Part shown: positions 4,961 to 5,623 of the stretch, one piece after another
Position numbering within the stretch: the stretch's first letter is position 1
How the letters are laid out: each line of letters opens with the position of its first letter
NCBI GenBank assembly: GCA_964003245.1
Contig: CAXFIU010000054.1
Span: 1 to 5,623 of the forward strand
Length of the DNA stretch: 5,623 bases
Source: MGIIb-O2 sp964003245
GTDB taxonomy: Archaea; Thermoplasmatota; Poseidoniia; Poseidoniales; Thalassarchaeaceae
Reading direction: 5' to 3'
The notes under the pieces: generated by a model
The model's input: the letters and a program-made list of their open reading frames with translations, nothing else
What the model was told of the DNA's origin: nothing
Database searches by the model: none
Position numbers and translations under genes: made by a program

Positions 4961-5623
4961 ATGGTGGTCGTGAGTGGTTCTTCGGGCCGTGATGTAGCAG
5001 AAGCCTTGGCTCCACTTTTGGGCATGCAGTACATCGAACTAGTAACTAGAAGATTCCCAGATAGTGAAGGATATGTTCGCATTCCAGAAGATGCAATTGA
5101 TTCAATTCGTGCTGAACCAGTAGTTTTAGTCTCAAATACATATCCAGATTCAGGTATTCTTCAAACAATTCTTCTTCTGGAGGCTATAGGTGATGTTAGG
5201 AAAGGAGATCTGAAAAATCTCAAAGGAGTTGAACCACAGAGTATGCCAGATGTTGGTGCTGGAGTATACTTAGCGATACCTTACTATGGATATTCAAGAC
5301 AGGATAAGAGATTCTCAAAGGGTGAAGTTATTTCTGCTAAAGTGATTGCAGATTTGTTTGCAAGAAGCTGTGACGGAATGGCAATCCTTGACTTACACGC
5401 ACCCGCGGTACTAGAAGACATGGATTTTCCAATCAAGTTCGTTAGTGCAATGCCAGAAGTAGCAGATAGGCTGGCTAACGTTGTAAAACCTGATTTCATT
5501 CTGAGTCCGGACAAGGGTGCAATTAGCAGAGCAACTGAGGTTGCGAATCTAATTGGATGTGAATTTAGTTATCTTGAGAAAACTAGAATTGATGCACATA
5601 CTATAGAACATACTCCGAAAGAT
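4961..5623 (+). CDS. prs: Ribose-phosphate pyrophosphokinase (PRPP synthetase), N-terminal part, cut by window end
   Basis: The enzyme makes 5-phosphoribosyl-1-pyrophosphate from ribose 5-phosphate and ATP in the cytosol, feeding purine, pyrimidine and histidine synthesis. 221 codons are open to the window edge; the 3' part, with the PRPP-binding DD-x-x-x-T-G-G loop, is outside. Visible hallmarks are the archaeal-type start MVVVSGSSG, RRFPDSEGYVRI (30-41), IPYYGYSRQDKRF (106-118, ATP-binding flexible region), GEVISAKVIA (121-130), DLHAP (144-148), LSPDKGA (181-187) and LEKTR (205-209). Between LLLEAIGD (71-78) and the beta strand before IPYYGY there are about 18 extra residues (81-99) compared with archaeal homologs I recall. 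ATG 4961 matches the family N-terminus exactly; an ATG at 4930 is in another frame. No Shine-Dalgarno is visible. The start sits in a GC-rich stretch. Confidence 0.95.
   Translation, partial: MVVVSGSSGRDVAEALAPLLGMQYIELVTRRFPDSEGYVRIPEDAIDSIRAEPVVLVSNTYPDSGILQTILLLEAIGDVRKGDLKNLKGVEPQSMPDVGAGVYLAIPYYGYSRQDKRFSKGEVISAKVIADLFARSCDGMAILDLHAPAVLEDMDFPIKFVSAMPEVADRLANVVKPDFILSPDKGAISRATEVANLIGCEFSYLEKTRIDAHTIEHTPKD

Noticed and set aside
5284..5514. Minus-strand 76-codon open frame near the window end
   Set aside because: It is antisense to PRPP synthetase motifs (DLHAP, LSPDKGA), so it is a shadow.
1..5623. CRISPR array, insertion sequence, tRNA-associated integration or defence cassette
   Set aside because: There are no regularly spaced repeats, transposase or integrase motifs, and no duplicated tRNA 3' end elsewhere in the window.

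Overview
The window looks like a piece of a mesophilic, AT-rich euryarchaeal chromosome. A marine planktonic lineage such as Marine Group II (Poseidoniales) or Marine Group III is the best guess. The archaeal call rests on a deoxyhypusine synthase (hypusine modification of aIF5A is archaeal/eukaryotic), an archaeal-style ribose-phosphate pyrophosphokinase, AT-rich TATA-like elements and mostly weak or absent Shine-Dalgarno signals. A bacterial-type UvrB C-terminus beside it fits mesophilic archaea that acquired uvrABC. The lineage is inference; no marker here names the species.

Layout, left to right. (1) The 3' end of uvrB (1-255, +) overlaps by four bases (TTGA) the start of deoxyhypusine synthase (252-1262, +), so the two probably share a transcript. 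(2) A short gap holds a small hairpin, then a 60-residue basic, alanine-rich protein (1378-1560, +) resembles bacterial Hc1-type histone H1-like proteins. (3) Converging on it is a two-gene minus-strand operon. Its first gene is a large class III PLP aminotransferase (3976 down to 2351). Its second, 38 bp downstream, is a 245-residue protein (2312 down to 1575) that looks like a shortened NAD-sugar epimerase (extended SDR) lacking recognisable cofactor and catalytic motifs. (4) A 164-bp divergent intergenic region carries a 42-bp near-perfect palindrome, then a 195-residue protein that looks like a tandem beta-barrel (PRC-barrel-like) protein (4141-4728, +). (5) A tRNA-Ile(GAU) gene with encoded CCA lies on the minus strand (4830 down to 4753). 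(6) Divergent from it is the 5' part of a PRPP synthetase gene (4961 to the window end, +), whose start lies in a GC-rich, potentially structured segment.

Most genes are housekeeping: DNA repair, translation-factor modification, tRNA and nucleotide precursor synthesis. The less ordinary parts are the H1-like mini-protein, the aminotransferase/degenerate-SDR pair with its palindromic control region, and the small barrel protein across from it. I see no CRISPR array, insertion sequence, integrase or defence system. No stretch above 300 bases lacks a gene.
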